Shown here piece by piece: positions 44,613 through 53,001 of a stretch of DNA of 64,000 nt (positions within the stretch are counted from its first letter, which is position 1; each line of letters opens with the position of its first letter). The notes under the pieces were generated by a model. That model was not told where the DNA came from and made no database searches. It was given only the letters and a program-made list of their open reading frames with translations. This DNA is from Siphonobacter aquaeclarae (GTDB lineage Bacteria > Bacteroidota > Bacteroidia > Cytophagales > Spirosomataceae). Location: positions 62,001 through 126,000 of the forward strand of contig NZ_FNGS01000011.1 in NCBI RefSeq assembly GCF_900103285.1. The letters are read 5' to 3'. The position numbers were made by a program, and so were the translations under genes.

Positions 44613-46139
44613 ATGAAATCTTTTGTGAAATCCATCTTCCTGGTCTCGGTGCTGCTGTCTGCGACGACAGCCTGCAACGACTACCTGGACATCAATACGG
44701 ATCCGAACAACCCGACAACTGCGGATATCAACCTGGTCCTTCCTTCAGGTCAGGCATTCGTCAGCTTTGTCGTCGGAGGCCAGTTCAACATCCTCGGCGG
44801 TACGCTGGGGCAATACTGGACACCACCCAAAGGCGGTAACCAGTACCGTCAATGGGACCAGTACAACATCAACTCGTCGACCCTCGACGGAAACGGCGGG
44901 CAGTTTGTTGCCCTCTATTCCGGCGCCATGCAGGATTTCCAGAACGTCATCACGAACGGAACCGCACAAAACGAGTGGAGAATGGTCGGTATCGCCAAAA
45001 TCATGAAGGCGTATACCTTCCACGTCCTGACGGATCTGTACGGAGATATTCCGTTTACGGAAGCACTCGACGCTGACAAGACCGTCACGCCGAAGTATGA
45101 CAAGCAAAAGGATATCTACGCCGGAATTCAGGCCTTGCTCGACGAGGGTAAAGCGGATATTGCGAAGAAGCAGGGACGTTTCCCCGGTCAGGCGGATCTG
45201 ATCTATAAGGCATCGTCCGATGCCGACATGGAGAAATGGACGCGCGTGGCGAATACCATCAAACTGCGCTCCTACATCCGTTTGAGTCAGGTAGATGCTG
45301 CCGCCGCCAAAACCGGGGTTCAGGCGCTGTACTCCGGACAGAACGAGTTTATCCGGTCTTCCGAAAGCTTCACGTTTGCCAATTCAGCCAACACGAATGC
45401 AGAAAACCCGTTCTGGCAGGCTGTCTTCCGGCTTCCGAATAACCTGACGGCCTCCAAAACCATCGGCGACCTCATGACGCCGGTGAGCGATCCGCGTATG
45501 CCGGTCTTTTTCCTGGACGCCGATCTGTCGACGCCGGCGATGGACTATGTCTTTGTCCCCAACGGAACGCTGGCAAGCAATACACCTGACAAGACCTCCT
45601 ATCCCGGCAAATGGTTTATCGGCCAGCAGTTTACGAACGGCGCCATCCGCGGAACGGATGTTGCTTCCGGCGTGTCTACTACCGACAACAACAACGCCCG
45701 TGCCCGTGCGACGATTTTCCTGAGCTACGAAGAAAGCCTCTTCCTCCGCGCCGAAGCGGCAGAACGCGGCTGGGCTCCCGCACAGGAAGTAGCGAAAGCG
45801 CTCTACGAAGATGCGATTAAGGCATCGATGAGCCGGTACGGTGTAGCCATCGGCGACTTCCTCTCGAAAGTCGACTACACCAAGGCGACCAACAAAATTC
45901 AGGCTATCATCAGCCAGAAATATGTGGCGCTGTTTGGAACGGGCGGTCTGGAGGCCTATGCCGAATTCCGTCGGACCGGCTTCCCGGCGATGCCCCTACC
46001 GGTGACAAACATCACAGGCGGCAAGTACATGAAACGTCTGCCGTATGTCGACTCAGAGCTTCAGCGGAACCCGAATGTCAGCCAAACCGGCATCGCCCCC
46101 GGCGATATCCTGACGCCGGTCTGGTGGGACGTGGATTAG
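44613..46139 (+). CDS. SusD-like outer-membrane lipoprotein (SusD-like_2 type)
   Basis: A 508-residue surface lipoprotein partner of the broken SusC gene. The signal peptide ends ATTAC, so Cys21 is lipidated. The mature start NDYLDINTDPNNPTTA is the hallmark of the SusD-like_2 subgroup. WRMVGIAKIMKAYTFHVLTDLYGDIPFTEAL and the helical core follow. It starts 48 bases after the SusC stop. A strong hairpin lies at 46250-46299. The subgroup differs from the two other SusD proteins in the window. The ligand is unknown. Confidence 0.93.
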   Translation: MKSFVKSIFLVSVLLSATTACNDYLDINTDPNNPTTADINLVLPSGQAFVSFVVGGQFNILGGTLGQYWTPPKGGNQYRQWDQYNINSSTLDGNGGQFVALYSGAMQDFQNVITNGTAQNEWRMVGIAKIMKAYTFHVLTDLYGDIPFTEALDADKTVTPKYDKQKDIYAGIQALLDEGKADIAKKQGRFPGQADLIYKASSDADMEKWTRVANTIKLRSYIRLSQVDAAAAKTGVQALYSGQNEFIRSSESFTFANSANTNAENPFWQAVFRLPNNLTASKTIGDLMTPVSDPRMPVFFLDADLSTPAMDYVFVPNGTLASNTPDKTSYPGKWFIGQQFTNGAIRGTDVASGVSTTDNNNARARATIFLSYEESLFLRAEAAERGWAPAQEVAKALYEDAIKASMSRYGVAIGDFLSKVDYTKATNKIQAIISQKYVALFGTGGLEAYAEFRRTGFPAMPLPVTNITGGKYMKRLPYVDSELQRNPNVSQTGIAPGDILTPVWWDVD

Positions 46140-46168
46140 GCAGGCTGGAATTCCCGCTCGTGTTCATA

Positions 46169-46242
46169 GTTTTCAGTTTGCGGTTTTCAGTTTTGAGAGA
46201 TTAGCGACGCTGTAGAATCTTGCAGCTGACCCAACTGAAAAC
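46169..46242. repeat. GTTTTCAGTT/AACTGAAAAC inverted repeat
   Basis: GTTTTCAGTT occurs at 46169-46178 and again at 46183-46192, with AACTGAAAAC at 46233-46242 forming the opposite arm. The enclosed 40 bases are not conserved with the copy at 18397-18440. Confidence 0.7.
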
Positions 46243-46249
46243 AGAAAAC

Positions 46250-46299
46250 CGCGTAACAAGAAAGGCAACCCGTCACCGGGTTGCCTTTCTTGTTACGCG
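46250..46299 (+). terminator. 23-bp perfect hairpin after the third susD
   Basis: Arms 46250-46272 and 46277-46299 pair without mismatch around a TCAC loop. The AAGAAAGGCAACCCG arm gives a U-rich descending strand. It ends the third SusCD unit. Confidence 0.8.
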
Positions 46300-46502
46300 C
46301 AGAATGTGGTATGGGATTAAGCCGGATGGAGCGGATTTTCATTGGTAAAACCGCGCTGCCACCATCTTTTCAACCGCTATTCTGTGGTTTTTCACACTTA
46401 TCAGGAAAGGAAACCACTCATCCCAATCACTCAGCCTGGGGGAAAGAGCCTAACCGACTGATTCTGACCTTTGATTGTCGTTAAAATCAATCGATCGTCG
46501 CC

Positions 46503-46928
46503 ATGAAAACCTCCCTTGTTACCCTTCTGCTCGCCGGTGCCGGACTACTCTCGGTACAGGCCGTTTCGGCTCAGGAAACGCAGTCGCTGACCGAAGCGGA
46601 AGAAACGGTATCCGCCAACCGGACCCGGACCTTTGCCGTGAACGTCTTTCCGACAACGGAGAAGACCAAGATGAATGTTATGATCGAAAAGTACTTCAAT
46701 GTGCCGTTGGATATCAAAGTACTCGATGCCAAAGGCAACATCCTTTCAGGCGACGTCATGCCTAAGCGGAAGAAAGGGTACTGGCGGAAGTTCGATCTGA
46801 ACCAGTTGCCCGACGGGGTATACAAATTTCAGATTTCGAACGGTGTAGAGACCATCACCAAAGAAGTAGTCCTAATCACGGAACCACCGAAATCACATAT
46901 GATGGGCCGCGTTGTCAGCATCCGCTGA
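46503..46928 (+). CDS. Small exported protein resembling a T9SS sorting-type domain
   Basis: A 141-residue secreted protein with a signal peptide cut after VSAQ (about residue 23). The rest looks like one beta-sandwich: FAVNVFPTTEKTKMNVMIEK, PLDIKVLDAKGNIL, and LPDGVYKFQISNGVETITKEVVL. This order (VxxNxFP..., then LPxGxYxxxI..., then KxVV) resembles the C-terminal sorting domains of type IX secretion cargo, here standing alone. The MMGRVVSIR C-terminus extends past the usual end. A free-standing copy is unlikely to be cargo. The function is unknown. A terminator follows. Confidence 0.65.
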   Translation: MKTSLVTLLLAGAGLLSVQAVSAQETQSLTEAEETVSANRTRTFAVNVFPTTEKTKMNVMIEKYFNVPLDIKVLDAKGNILSGDVMPKRKKGYWRKFDLNQLPDGVYKFQISNGVETITKEVVLITEPPKSHMMGRVVSIR

Positions 46929-46940
46929 AATACCTGTCTC

Positions 46941-46965
46941 CCCCGGCCCGCCGCCGGGGTTTTTT
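46941..46965 (+). terminator. Intrinsic terminator
   Basis: CCCCGGC (46941-46947) pairs with GCCGGGG (46953-46959) and is followed by six T residues. It ends the small T9SS-like gene just before the convergent orphan gene. Confidence 0.88.
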
Positions 46966-47539
46966 ATGTTCCGAGGCGCCGCTGGATCAGCCGGCGGACG
47001 ACTTCATACAATACGTTCGGCTTCAGGGTACGCCAGTTGGGAATTTCTTCGAGCGTACCGCCGTAATTGATGTAGTAATCGAGGTGGTACTTCGTGAATT
47101 CTGCTTCGACAAAATCACGGAAATTGAGCGCCACAATCCACCCGTCTTCCACTTCTTCAAACCATTCGGCATAGTAGTCGTCCTCCGTCGTCCCGTGAAA
47201 ATTCAGCACATTCTCCCCGATGAGAATGAACTGGTTAATACCTTCTCCCACAAGCGGATCGACGACATTCCGCTTGAAAAACATAATGTCATTGTGGAGG
47301 GTATCATTCCATTCGCCGAGTAGTTCGATGATGGTATAGTGCTGATCGTAGTCGGTGAACAGAATCTTACAATACAGCGTCTCAGACCCGATTTCATCCC
47401 AGTTGGGGTGAATGTAGTAGCCGTAGATCGCGTTTTCGTATTCCTGGAAGTTGTATTCGCGGCCGTAAAAGGGCGAGCGGCTGTCGTCCGCCGCCGTATA
47501 CTGTTTTTCCCAGCCGTAAAAAGGTTCTATGTCCTGCAT
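46964..47539 (-). CDS. Acidic, aromatic-rich hypothetical protein
   Basis: A 191-residue protein that I do not recognise. It has no signal peptide or membrane helix, so it is probably cytoplasmic. It is unusually rich in Tyr, Trp, Phe, Asp and Glu (for example EWFEEVEDGWIVALNFRDF and YHLDYYINYGG) and has an Arg-rich C-terminus (VVRRLIQRR). The ATG at 47539 is the only reasonable start. It is alone on the minus strand and converges on the small T9SS-like gene. Confidence 0.75.
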   Translation of the reverse strand: MQDIEPFYGWEKQYTAADDSRSPFYGREYNFQEYENAIYGYYIHPNWDEIGSETLYCKILFTDYDQHYTIIELLGEWNDTLHNDIMFFKRNVVDPLVGEGINQFILIGENVLNFHGTTEDDYYAEWFEEVEDGWIVALNFRDFVEAEFTKYHLDYYINYGGTLEEIPNWRTLKPNVLYEVVRRLIQRRLGT

Positions 47540-48010
47540 GGCTTAATAATGCTTACTGTTATCGGTAATGAGAGTTGAACGCGTGCGGCAAAACGGGGCA
47601 TTTCGCCCCGGTAGCCTGTGTTGCCGATCCGAACGTTGTCTTTCCGGCATACGCCTCCCGATTGCATCGTCCCCGAAGGTAGCGGACGATCTCATTCACT
47701 TCGACGGATTCCGGGTAAATTAATGTCATTCCTGATTATGCAGCAAAAAAACCGCTGCCCCGTAAGAATCGGCTATCCGGGCAGGTAGAGGTCATATTCC
47801 CGCGTACCATCTTGTTTTAACCTATTTCAAGCAGTTCATATAAGTATTTTTATCTGTCTTTTCCCAACTGGAAAAAGTATTCAATTATGTATCAGCAGAA
47901 CGCATGTAAACAAAATCAAAAACAAATGATTTCATCATTAACAAAATAATATTTTGGAAGAAATGCCAATTACATTTATCTTAACGGCCACTATGTAACC
48001 CATTCATCTT
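47540..48010. other. 471-base intergenic region, no gene recognised
   Basis: No protein or RNA gene is recognised. There are small hairpins at 47594-47609 (CGGGGC/GCCCCG) and 47666-47690 (ATCGTCC/GGACGAT), and a CTGCCC/GGGCAG pair near 47755-47783. The last 200 bases are strongly A+T-rich and lead into the low-G+C operon, so its promoter is probably here. I found no exact TAnnTTTG element on either strand and no known riboswitch pattern. Confidence 0.5.
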
Positions 48011-48724
48011 ATGAAAATTGCGTTGGTTGTCCTGCTTCAACTTTTCGCTTCTGTTGCAGCATCAGGGCAGGCCGTTTCGGTCAAAATCCGTCCTGATCGA
48101 CGGTACATGAAACAACCGTGGGAAAATTACTATTCGCAAATTCCGGTCAGCGGAGAGACGCGGGTTGGGCTGATGGCTTTTGAAACCGCTGACAAAGTAG
48201 TTCCTACCTCCTTTTTTGTCCGAATACCTGAACACAAATCTCCCATCCTGTCTGTTGAGGTCAGTTCCCGCGACGGTCGTTACCAGGCAAATCTGTTTTA
48301 CGACATTTCGTCCATCAAACCTCAGGTAATCGAACTTGAATTACCAACACGATATATAAGTGAACTCCACAGCTACACTGTCCGGGACATAACCATACTG
48401 AGCAAAATCGTGCCGGCAAAAGACAGGGATCCGGAATGCTATGTTCTTTCTTGCTGGAATCGTCCTGCTTTCAAAAACAATCTGGCGTATGTGTATTTGA
48501 ATTCAGAACATCCGACAGATCTTATTCTCGAGGATTCGCACGCCACTGAACGCATCATCGAATGCAACCGGATCACGGAAGGTAATTCCGTTTCCTACAA
48601 TTGCTCCTGCGTTATTTCCGGCTATAATCTGGAAGAATACAGGGGTAGCAGAATTCGTCAGATTATTTCAAAACGCCTGCCCAGAAAAGACCATGTTTTC
48701 CTCGATTTCCCGGTTCGCTTTTAA
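48011..48724 (+). CDS. Exported protein of unknown function (first gene of low-G+C operon)
   Basis: A 237-residue protein that I do not recognise. It has a signal peptide (MKIALVVLLQLFASVAASGQ) and no lipobox. The body looks mainly beta-stranded, with several Cys in the second half (ECYVLSCWN, ECNRITE, YNCSCVIS) that may form disulfides in the periplasm. G+C is visibly lower than in the genes on either side. The next gene starts 32 bases inside its 3' end, so the two are translationally linked. It begins the operon that ends with the trypsin-like protease. Confidence 0.75.
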   Translation: MKIALVVLLQLFASVAASGQAVSVKIRPDRRYMKQPWENYYSQIPVSGETRVGLMAFETADKVVPTSFFVRIPEHKSPILSVEVSSRDGRYQANLFYDISSIKPQVIELELPTRYISELHSYTVRDITILSKIVPAKDRDPECYVLSCWNRPAFKNNLAYVYLNSEHPTDLILEDSHATERIIECNRITEGNSVSYNCSCVISGYNLEEYRGSRIRQIISKRLPRKDHVFLDFPVRF

Positions 48725-49616
48725 CGTATTGAAACTCCCGGCCGGAACCTGGATTCTCGGCATTATGGGTGTATTTGTCTGTCTCTTCACTGGTTTGGCA
48801 CTATTGGACCCGGTCTCCACTTCTTTTTCCGTTACCGCTCAGACGGAACGTATTTCTGTGAATATACTGGATGATAACGGCAGCAGAATTAATCTGTATG
48901 AAGCTACTATTTACGATAAGGGAACAGAACCTATTTATCAGGGATTCAACGGGTCTTTGAAGCTTCAGCGAGGGACGTCTGTCCAGATCGAACGAATTGC
49001 CTACGGTCCGGCGATTCTCACGTTTACTACAGCCTCGGGAACAACAACCGGCACGCTGTTTAACGAGTCGGGGAAATTTGTCAGACATACAGGCCGTTAC
49101 CTCCAGGTATTTCTGGAGAACCTCAGGGCGAAGGCGGATAGCGGCTTTACAACTGTTGTACCGATAGATGGAGAAGTAAGCATCGGCCGCTCGATTGACT
49201 TCGAAACATTCCGCGAAAGTACCGCGCTTTTCCGAAGTGGTCAGATTAGTCTGGTAGGCTCTTCGCGTTTCGCAGACAGCTTTGACGCAGGGACCATACA
49301 GCTTTTTCTGGGAGACCAGATTGTCTTCGAAAAGCAGCAAAATAACGCATTTGGATTCGTCACTATTAACGAAGAACCTGGCATGCAGGCCTCCTACCGG
49401 GTTGCTGCTAACCAGGCGACTGTCCTAAAATCAGGCCCGCAAATAGAAGGAAGCGGATATGCCATACGGGCGACAAAACTGGATAGGTTGCTTAAATCCC
49501 CGACCTATCAGTTTGCGTCTCTCTTTTTCGGATCCCTGGTAATTATTACGACGTTGATCACCTTTTTAGTCGACATTATCCCGAACAAAAATCTACTGAG
49601 ATTATTGCGGAAATGA
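48693..49616 (+). CDS. Two-helix membrane protein of unknown function (second gene of low-G+C operon)
   Basis: A 307-residue protein that I do not recognise. One membrane helix lies near the N-terminus (about 19-38, TWILGIMGVFVCLFTGLALL) and one near the C-terminus (about 272-293, FASLFFGSLVIITTLITFLV). Between them is a 230-residue periplasmic or exposed beta-rich domain, including ISVNILDDNGSRINLYEATI, which resembles a carboxypeptidase-regulatory or PEGA-like sandwich. It ends in a basic tail. It overlaps the upstream gene by 32 bases and the downstream ATG by 4 bases (ATGA), which argues for a tightly coupled three-protein unit. Confidence 0.75.
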   Translation: MFSSISRFAFNVLKLPAGTWILGIMGVFVCLFTGLALLDPVSTSFSVTAQTERISVNILDDNGSRINLYEATIYDKGTEPIYQGFNGSLKLQRGTSVQIERIAYGPAILTFTTASGTTTGTLFNESGKFVRHTGRYLQVFLENLRAKADSGFTTVVPIDGEVSIGRSIDFETFRESTALFRSGQISLVGSSRFADSFDAGTIQLFLGDQIVFEKQQNNAFGFVTINEEPGMQASYRVAANQATVLKSGPQIEGSGYAIRATKLDRLLKSPTYQFASLFFGSLVIITTLITFLVDIIPNKNLLRLLRK

Positions 49617-51484
49617 GAAACATCTACTTAATACTGGCGTATGCAATATGCCTGTCTTCCAACACATTCGGACAACAACCCGTTCATATCCGGGCCCGCG
49701 AAACCGGTCAGGGAATATTGAAATCGAGGAACGGCGAGTGTTTTGTAATCGCTCCCCTTCACGTAGTAGAAAAAGAATCGAAACCGGTGGAGATAAGGGG
49801 CCGGCAAAATACCCTTTCAAAAGCCTTGTTTATCGGGACGTACCAATTAGATCTCGGCTTGCTCCGTATTACGGAAGGAGAAAAACAAAATTGCGAAAAC
49901 TGGGATATCGCGTCCGACTTTGATAAATCCTTGAACGAAACATACGAGGGTATTCTCGAGACCATTCAGGAAAACGGAAGCAGCAAAGCAATCAAGGTTT
50001 TCCTGAACGAAAAGGACGAAACTTACATAACAATCCGGCCGAGCTTCCCTAACGACAAAATTATCAAGGGAATGAGCGGCTCTTCTCTCTTCATTCTGGC
50101 GAACGGTAAGCGGGTTTATCTGGGAATGCTCATGGAAGTCGATACGGAAAATAAAGGCATTGTTCTACGGGCAGACATCATCGACAAAACGCTTAGTTCT
50201 TTTTTTTCGTCAGGTAAGGTTGAGCACAATGCTTCAAGCCCTCCTCTTCCTTCTTATAAATCCATCACTGAAAGAGGATTCCGATTTGATTTCGCCGAAT
50301 GCAAAAAGAACGGCTCTTCCATTACGTGTAAGTTATTTGTAACAAGCGAAATAAAAGACAGTAAAATCTTGATCATCGCTAACTATTATGAAAATTCTGC
50401 ACGGATATACGATCAGAACGGCATGGAGTTCCGACCTGAATATGTTCGACTGGGAAACCAGACCGAGACAGGACAGGTCGGATGGGACTATACATTGGTG
50501 AAAGGTGTAAAAGCTCCGCTTGAATTCAAATTCAACGAAATACCCGATGATACCAAAGGAATTAGTTTGTTTCGATTCGTCATCGAAATACCCGACCAGG
50601 GCATCAGCGAGATTAAATTCCGAAATCTGCAATTCGCAGGACTATCCGACAAATTTTTAAACCCTCTCAAAAAAGGAATACAGTCCCGGGAAGATATGGG
50701 GCTGGATATTCAATTGATGGAATGCATCAGGAATGGCTCTTCTGCGGTATGCCGTCTGCTCGTAAAAAGTAACGTAAAAGATCAAAAAGTAAGGTTTATT
50801 GCCCAATACTATGAAAACAGTGCGAGGTTGTATGACCAGCAGGGGCAAGAGTATTTTTCGCACACTATCTCACTGGGAAACAGCCATTCGGACGGTATTG
50901 TAGGACAGGACTACACACTAGTTCAGAACATTCAAACGCCGCTCGAAATCAAATTTGACGAGGTACAGGAAACCGCGAAAGGCGCATCACTTCTGCGGCT
51001 GATTATTGAATCAGAAAACAATCGAAGTGAGGTCAAATTCTATGCTATTCCATTCTCGGACGAAAAAGCTTACGTACCGGCTCCGCCAGTCAAAGGAATT
51101 AAATCGTCAAATATAAACGGGCTGGATTTTCAACTACTGGAATGCAAACGCAACGGAGACAATCTTGTATGCCGGTTGGTTGTAAAAAGTCCCGAAAAAG
51201 ACCGGATCGCCTCCTTTGTCGTGAACTATTATCAATTTACAGCAAGGGTTATTGGAGACAATGGCGTCGACTACAAACCAACACTCGGACGCATCGGTAC
51301 AAAAACAGGTGAAGGAACAATCGGTCAGAATTACTACCTGGTTCGGAATGTACAGACCGAACTTGAATTCACTTTTGGTAATTTTCCCGAATCGGTCAAA
51401 TCAGTTGCATTGCTCAGGTTCTTTTTCTCCTTCGATAACTCGCAAAGTCTCCCGGTCGAGTTTTCAAAGATTCCTGTCATATAA
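49613..51484 (+). CDS. Exported trypsin-like protease fused to three cysteine-pair repeat modules
   Basis: A 623-residue secreted protein with a signal peptide (about 1-20, ending NTFGQ). Residues 25-200 look like a trypsin-fold protease: His50 in CFVIAPLHVV, Asp80 in YQLDLGLLRI and Ser155 in KGMSGSSLF have the order and motifs of the catalytic triad. Three copies of a roughly 140-residue module follow (about 219-340, 357-478 and 494-620). Each has a Cys pair nine residues apart (230/239, 371/380, 511/520), a YYxxxAR stretch and a closing LLRxxxE or LFRFVIE strand. The ATG overlaps the previous stop. No family name is recognised for the modules. Confidence 0.8.
   Translation: MRNIYLILAYAICLSSNTFGQQPVHIRARETGQGILKSRNGECFVIAPLHVVEKESKPVEIRGRQNTLSKALFIGTYQLDLGLLRITEGEKQNCENWDIASDFDKSLNETYEGILETIQENGSSKAIKVFLNEKDETYITIRPSFPNDKIIKGMSGSSLFILANGKRVYLGMLMEVDTENKGIVLRADIIDKTLSSFFSSGKVEHNASSPPLPSYKSITERGFRFDFAECKKNGSSITCKLFVTSEIKDSKILIIANYYENSARIYDQNGMEFRPEYVRLGNQTETGQVGWDYTLVKGVKAPLEFKFNEIPDDTKGISLFRFVIEIPDQGISEIKFRNLQFAGLSDKFLNPLKKGIQSREDMGLDIQLMECIRNGSSAVCRLLVKSNVKDQKVRFIAQYYENSARLYDQQGQEYFSHTISLGNSHSDGIVGQDYTLVQNIQTPLEIKFDEVQETAKGASLLRLIIESENNRSEVKFYAIPFSDEKAYVPAPPVKGIKSSNINGLDFQLLECKRNGDNLVCRLVVKSPEKDRIASFVVNYYQFTARVIGDNGVDYKPTLGRIGTKTGEGTIGQNYYLVRNVQTELEFTFGNFPESVKSVALLRFFFSFDNSQSLPVEFSKIPVI
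50270..51475 (+). repeat. Three coding copies of a 140-residue module
   Basis: The three modules in the protease gene keep a fixed period of 140-141 residues between equivalent cysteines. They share patterns such as the EC...NGSS..C Cys pair, NYYENSARIYDQ and the WDYTLV or GQDYTLV motif. Similarity is at protein level, so the duplication is old. Confidence 0.75.
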
Positions 51485-51550
51485 GTAAGATACCCCTTTC
51501 AACTTGGGCCGGCTGACGGATCGTCGTTCATCCGATGAACTGACACTGAT

Positions 51551-52405
51551 TTAGTGAGTCTTAGTCATGGATTCCGGCACGGTCAATACAAAATCAGCCA
51601 GGCCGGGCTTCGCTTCTACCGGCGCGGCAATATCTCTTTCCTCGGTCGTTGCGATGGTAACAATCCGAAGGGCAGGGTTTGCCTTCCGAAGGTACCAGCT
51701 GATACCTTCAAAATGATCGCTGTGATAGCTTCCGTTGAAATGCAGGAAAACAGCATTGTCTTTTTTGTTTCGAAGGATGAAATAAGCCATCGTCGCATCC
51801 TTGATTGCCTGGGCGCGGGCCATGTTTTCACCACTCGTCGCCGAGCCATGGGGTCCGCCCATTTTAAGCATGGCAGCATAGCCCGGCAGTTGCAGGTCTA
51901 CTTCCACCGGAAGGGGCGCGATGGACTTCCGGGCTTCGGGTGAAAGAGTCTCCAGTTCGCCGGGGCCTTTTTTTGCGACAAGACTGGCATACCGTCTCGG
52001 AATATTCGTCGCGACGAAAGCCAGGTGATTCTCGCGGGCCAGGTCTACCAGCGGTTTATAATCTGTTTTGAAGTTCGGCCATACCTTGGCTTCGGCTTCG
52101 AGCTGCTGGGCGGTAATGGTTCCGTTGACGTACTCGTCCAGTACCAGCTGGTTATCCGCCTCAAACATCTCCGCGCCCAGAACAACTTTCTTGCCGCCGG
52201 CCAGCAGATCGGCCGCCAGCTCGTGCTGCAGCCAGTGACAAACAGGATTATTGTGCAACTCGCCAAAGAGGACCACATCGGCCTGACCGGCCTGCCGGAG
52301 CAGGGCTTCATAGTTCGAGGTCTTCAGTTGGCGGTCGTAGACGAGGTAGGCCGGCTTGTCGGCCAGCAACGTCATCAAAAGGGAAGCAAGCCAGAAACTT
52401 TTCAT
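51551..52405 (-). CDS. ChaN family haem-binding-type lipoprotein-like protein
   Basis: A 284-residue exported protein of the ChaN/PF04187 family, members of which bind haem and have been linked to iron uptake. The LFGELHNNPVCHWLQHELA motif (47-65) is the family signature. HFNGSYHSDHFEGISWYL near 222-239 provides conserved His residues. The N-terminus is a short signal sequence without a clear lipobox Cys. The ATG at 52405 starts 3 bases after the GNAT stop, so both are one operon on the minus strand. The ligand is inferred from the family. Confidence 0.82.
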   Translation of the reverse strand: MKSFWLASLLMTLLADKPAYLVYDRQLKTSNYEALLRQAGQADVVLFGELHNNPVCHWLQHELAADLLAGGKKVVLGAEMFEADNQLVLDEYVNGTITAQQLEAEAKVWPNFKTDYKPLVDLARENHLAFVATNIPRRYASLVAKKGPGELETLSPEARKSIAPLPVEVDLQLPGYAAMLKMGGPHGSATSGENMARAQAIKDATMAYFILRNKKDNAVFLHFNGSYHSDHFEGISWYLRKANPALRIVTIATTEERDIAAPVEAKPGLADFVLTVPESMTKTH

Positions 52406-52408
52406 GCA

Positions 52409-52807
52409 TTATTGGCGGTCAAAATAATAGCATACCTCACTTTTTTTCATTCCGATTTTCGGGTAGTACTCCACCGCTTTCGGTGCGGCGAGCAGAATGA
52501 GCATGGCATTGGGGCCGCCGGCCAGCCGTGTTTTGTCGACCAGCTGCCGACCGATTCCCTGATGCTGGTACGCTTCGTCGACGGCAAGGTCAGACAGGTA
52601 CGTACAGAAACTGAAATCGCTCAGCGCCCGCGAAACCCCCACGAGCAGGTCGCCATCCCATGCCGTTACAAGGATAGAGGCATGATCAAGCATCTGCTGG
52701 ATGCGGGGTATGTCGTCGACCGGCCGTCGCTCCCCAAGTGTTGATCGGTTGAGTAAATCAATGTAATCAGTTGCTGACAACAGGCGTTCGGTAGAGTAGA
52801 CGAGCAT
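52409..52807 (-). CDS. GNAT family N-acetyltransferase
   Basis: A 132-residue cytoplasmic acetyltransferase. The acetyl-CoA binding motif is DLAVDEAYQHQGIGRQLVDKT (the Q/RxxGxG/A loop), with a preceding LVGVSRAL strand and a C-terminal AVEYYPKIGM segment. It lacks an N-terminal signal. It lies 3 bases upstream of the chaN-like gene. The acyl acceptor cannot be deduced. Confidence 0.9.
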   Translation of the reverse strand: MLVYSTERLLSATDYIDLLNRSTLGERRPVDDIPRIQQMLDHASILVTAWDGDLLVGVSRALSDFSFCTYLSDLAVDEAYQHQGIGRQLVDKTRLAGGPNAMLILLAAPKAVEYYPKIGMKKSEVCYYFDRQ

Positions 52808-52818
52808 GGGAGGCTGGC

Positions 52819-52987
52819 TTGGGTTTTCTGTTTACAGTTTTCTGTTTACGGAGAGATTGGGTTTGGAGTAGTGTAAAATGTTGTTCCTGCTACGGGGCAA
52901 ACCATTTTCTTATAATGTCTGTTCCCAAAAACGTGGGCCTCACTAAACTCTCAACGCGAAACCCCAAACTAAAAACCGAAAACCCAA
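52819..52987. repeat. Imperfect long inverted repeat, diverged member of the GTTTTC repeat family
   Basis: Arms of 22 bases at 52819-52840 and 52966-52987 pair at about 19 positions and contain GGTTTTC and GAAAACC units. The arms enclose about 125 bases with no gene, between divergent GNAT and thioredoxin genes. The shape is like a small mobile element remnant. Confidence 0.5.
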
Positions 52988-53001
52988 CAACCCGATTCCC
53001 C

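Larger units (their letters stand above)
46140..46502. other. Intergenic region with repeats and terminator
   Basis: No gene is seen in this 363-base gap. It holds a copy of the GTTTTCAGTT repeat family (46169-46242) and a 23-bp perfect hairpin (46250-46299). An unremarkable stretch then leads to the next gene. No exact TAnnTTTG element was found. Confidence 0.6.

Noticed and set aside
47540-48010. Possible riboswitch or small RNA
   Set aside because: Hairpins are short and no known conserved core (cobalamin, TPP, SAM) was found on either strand.
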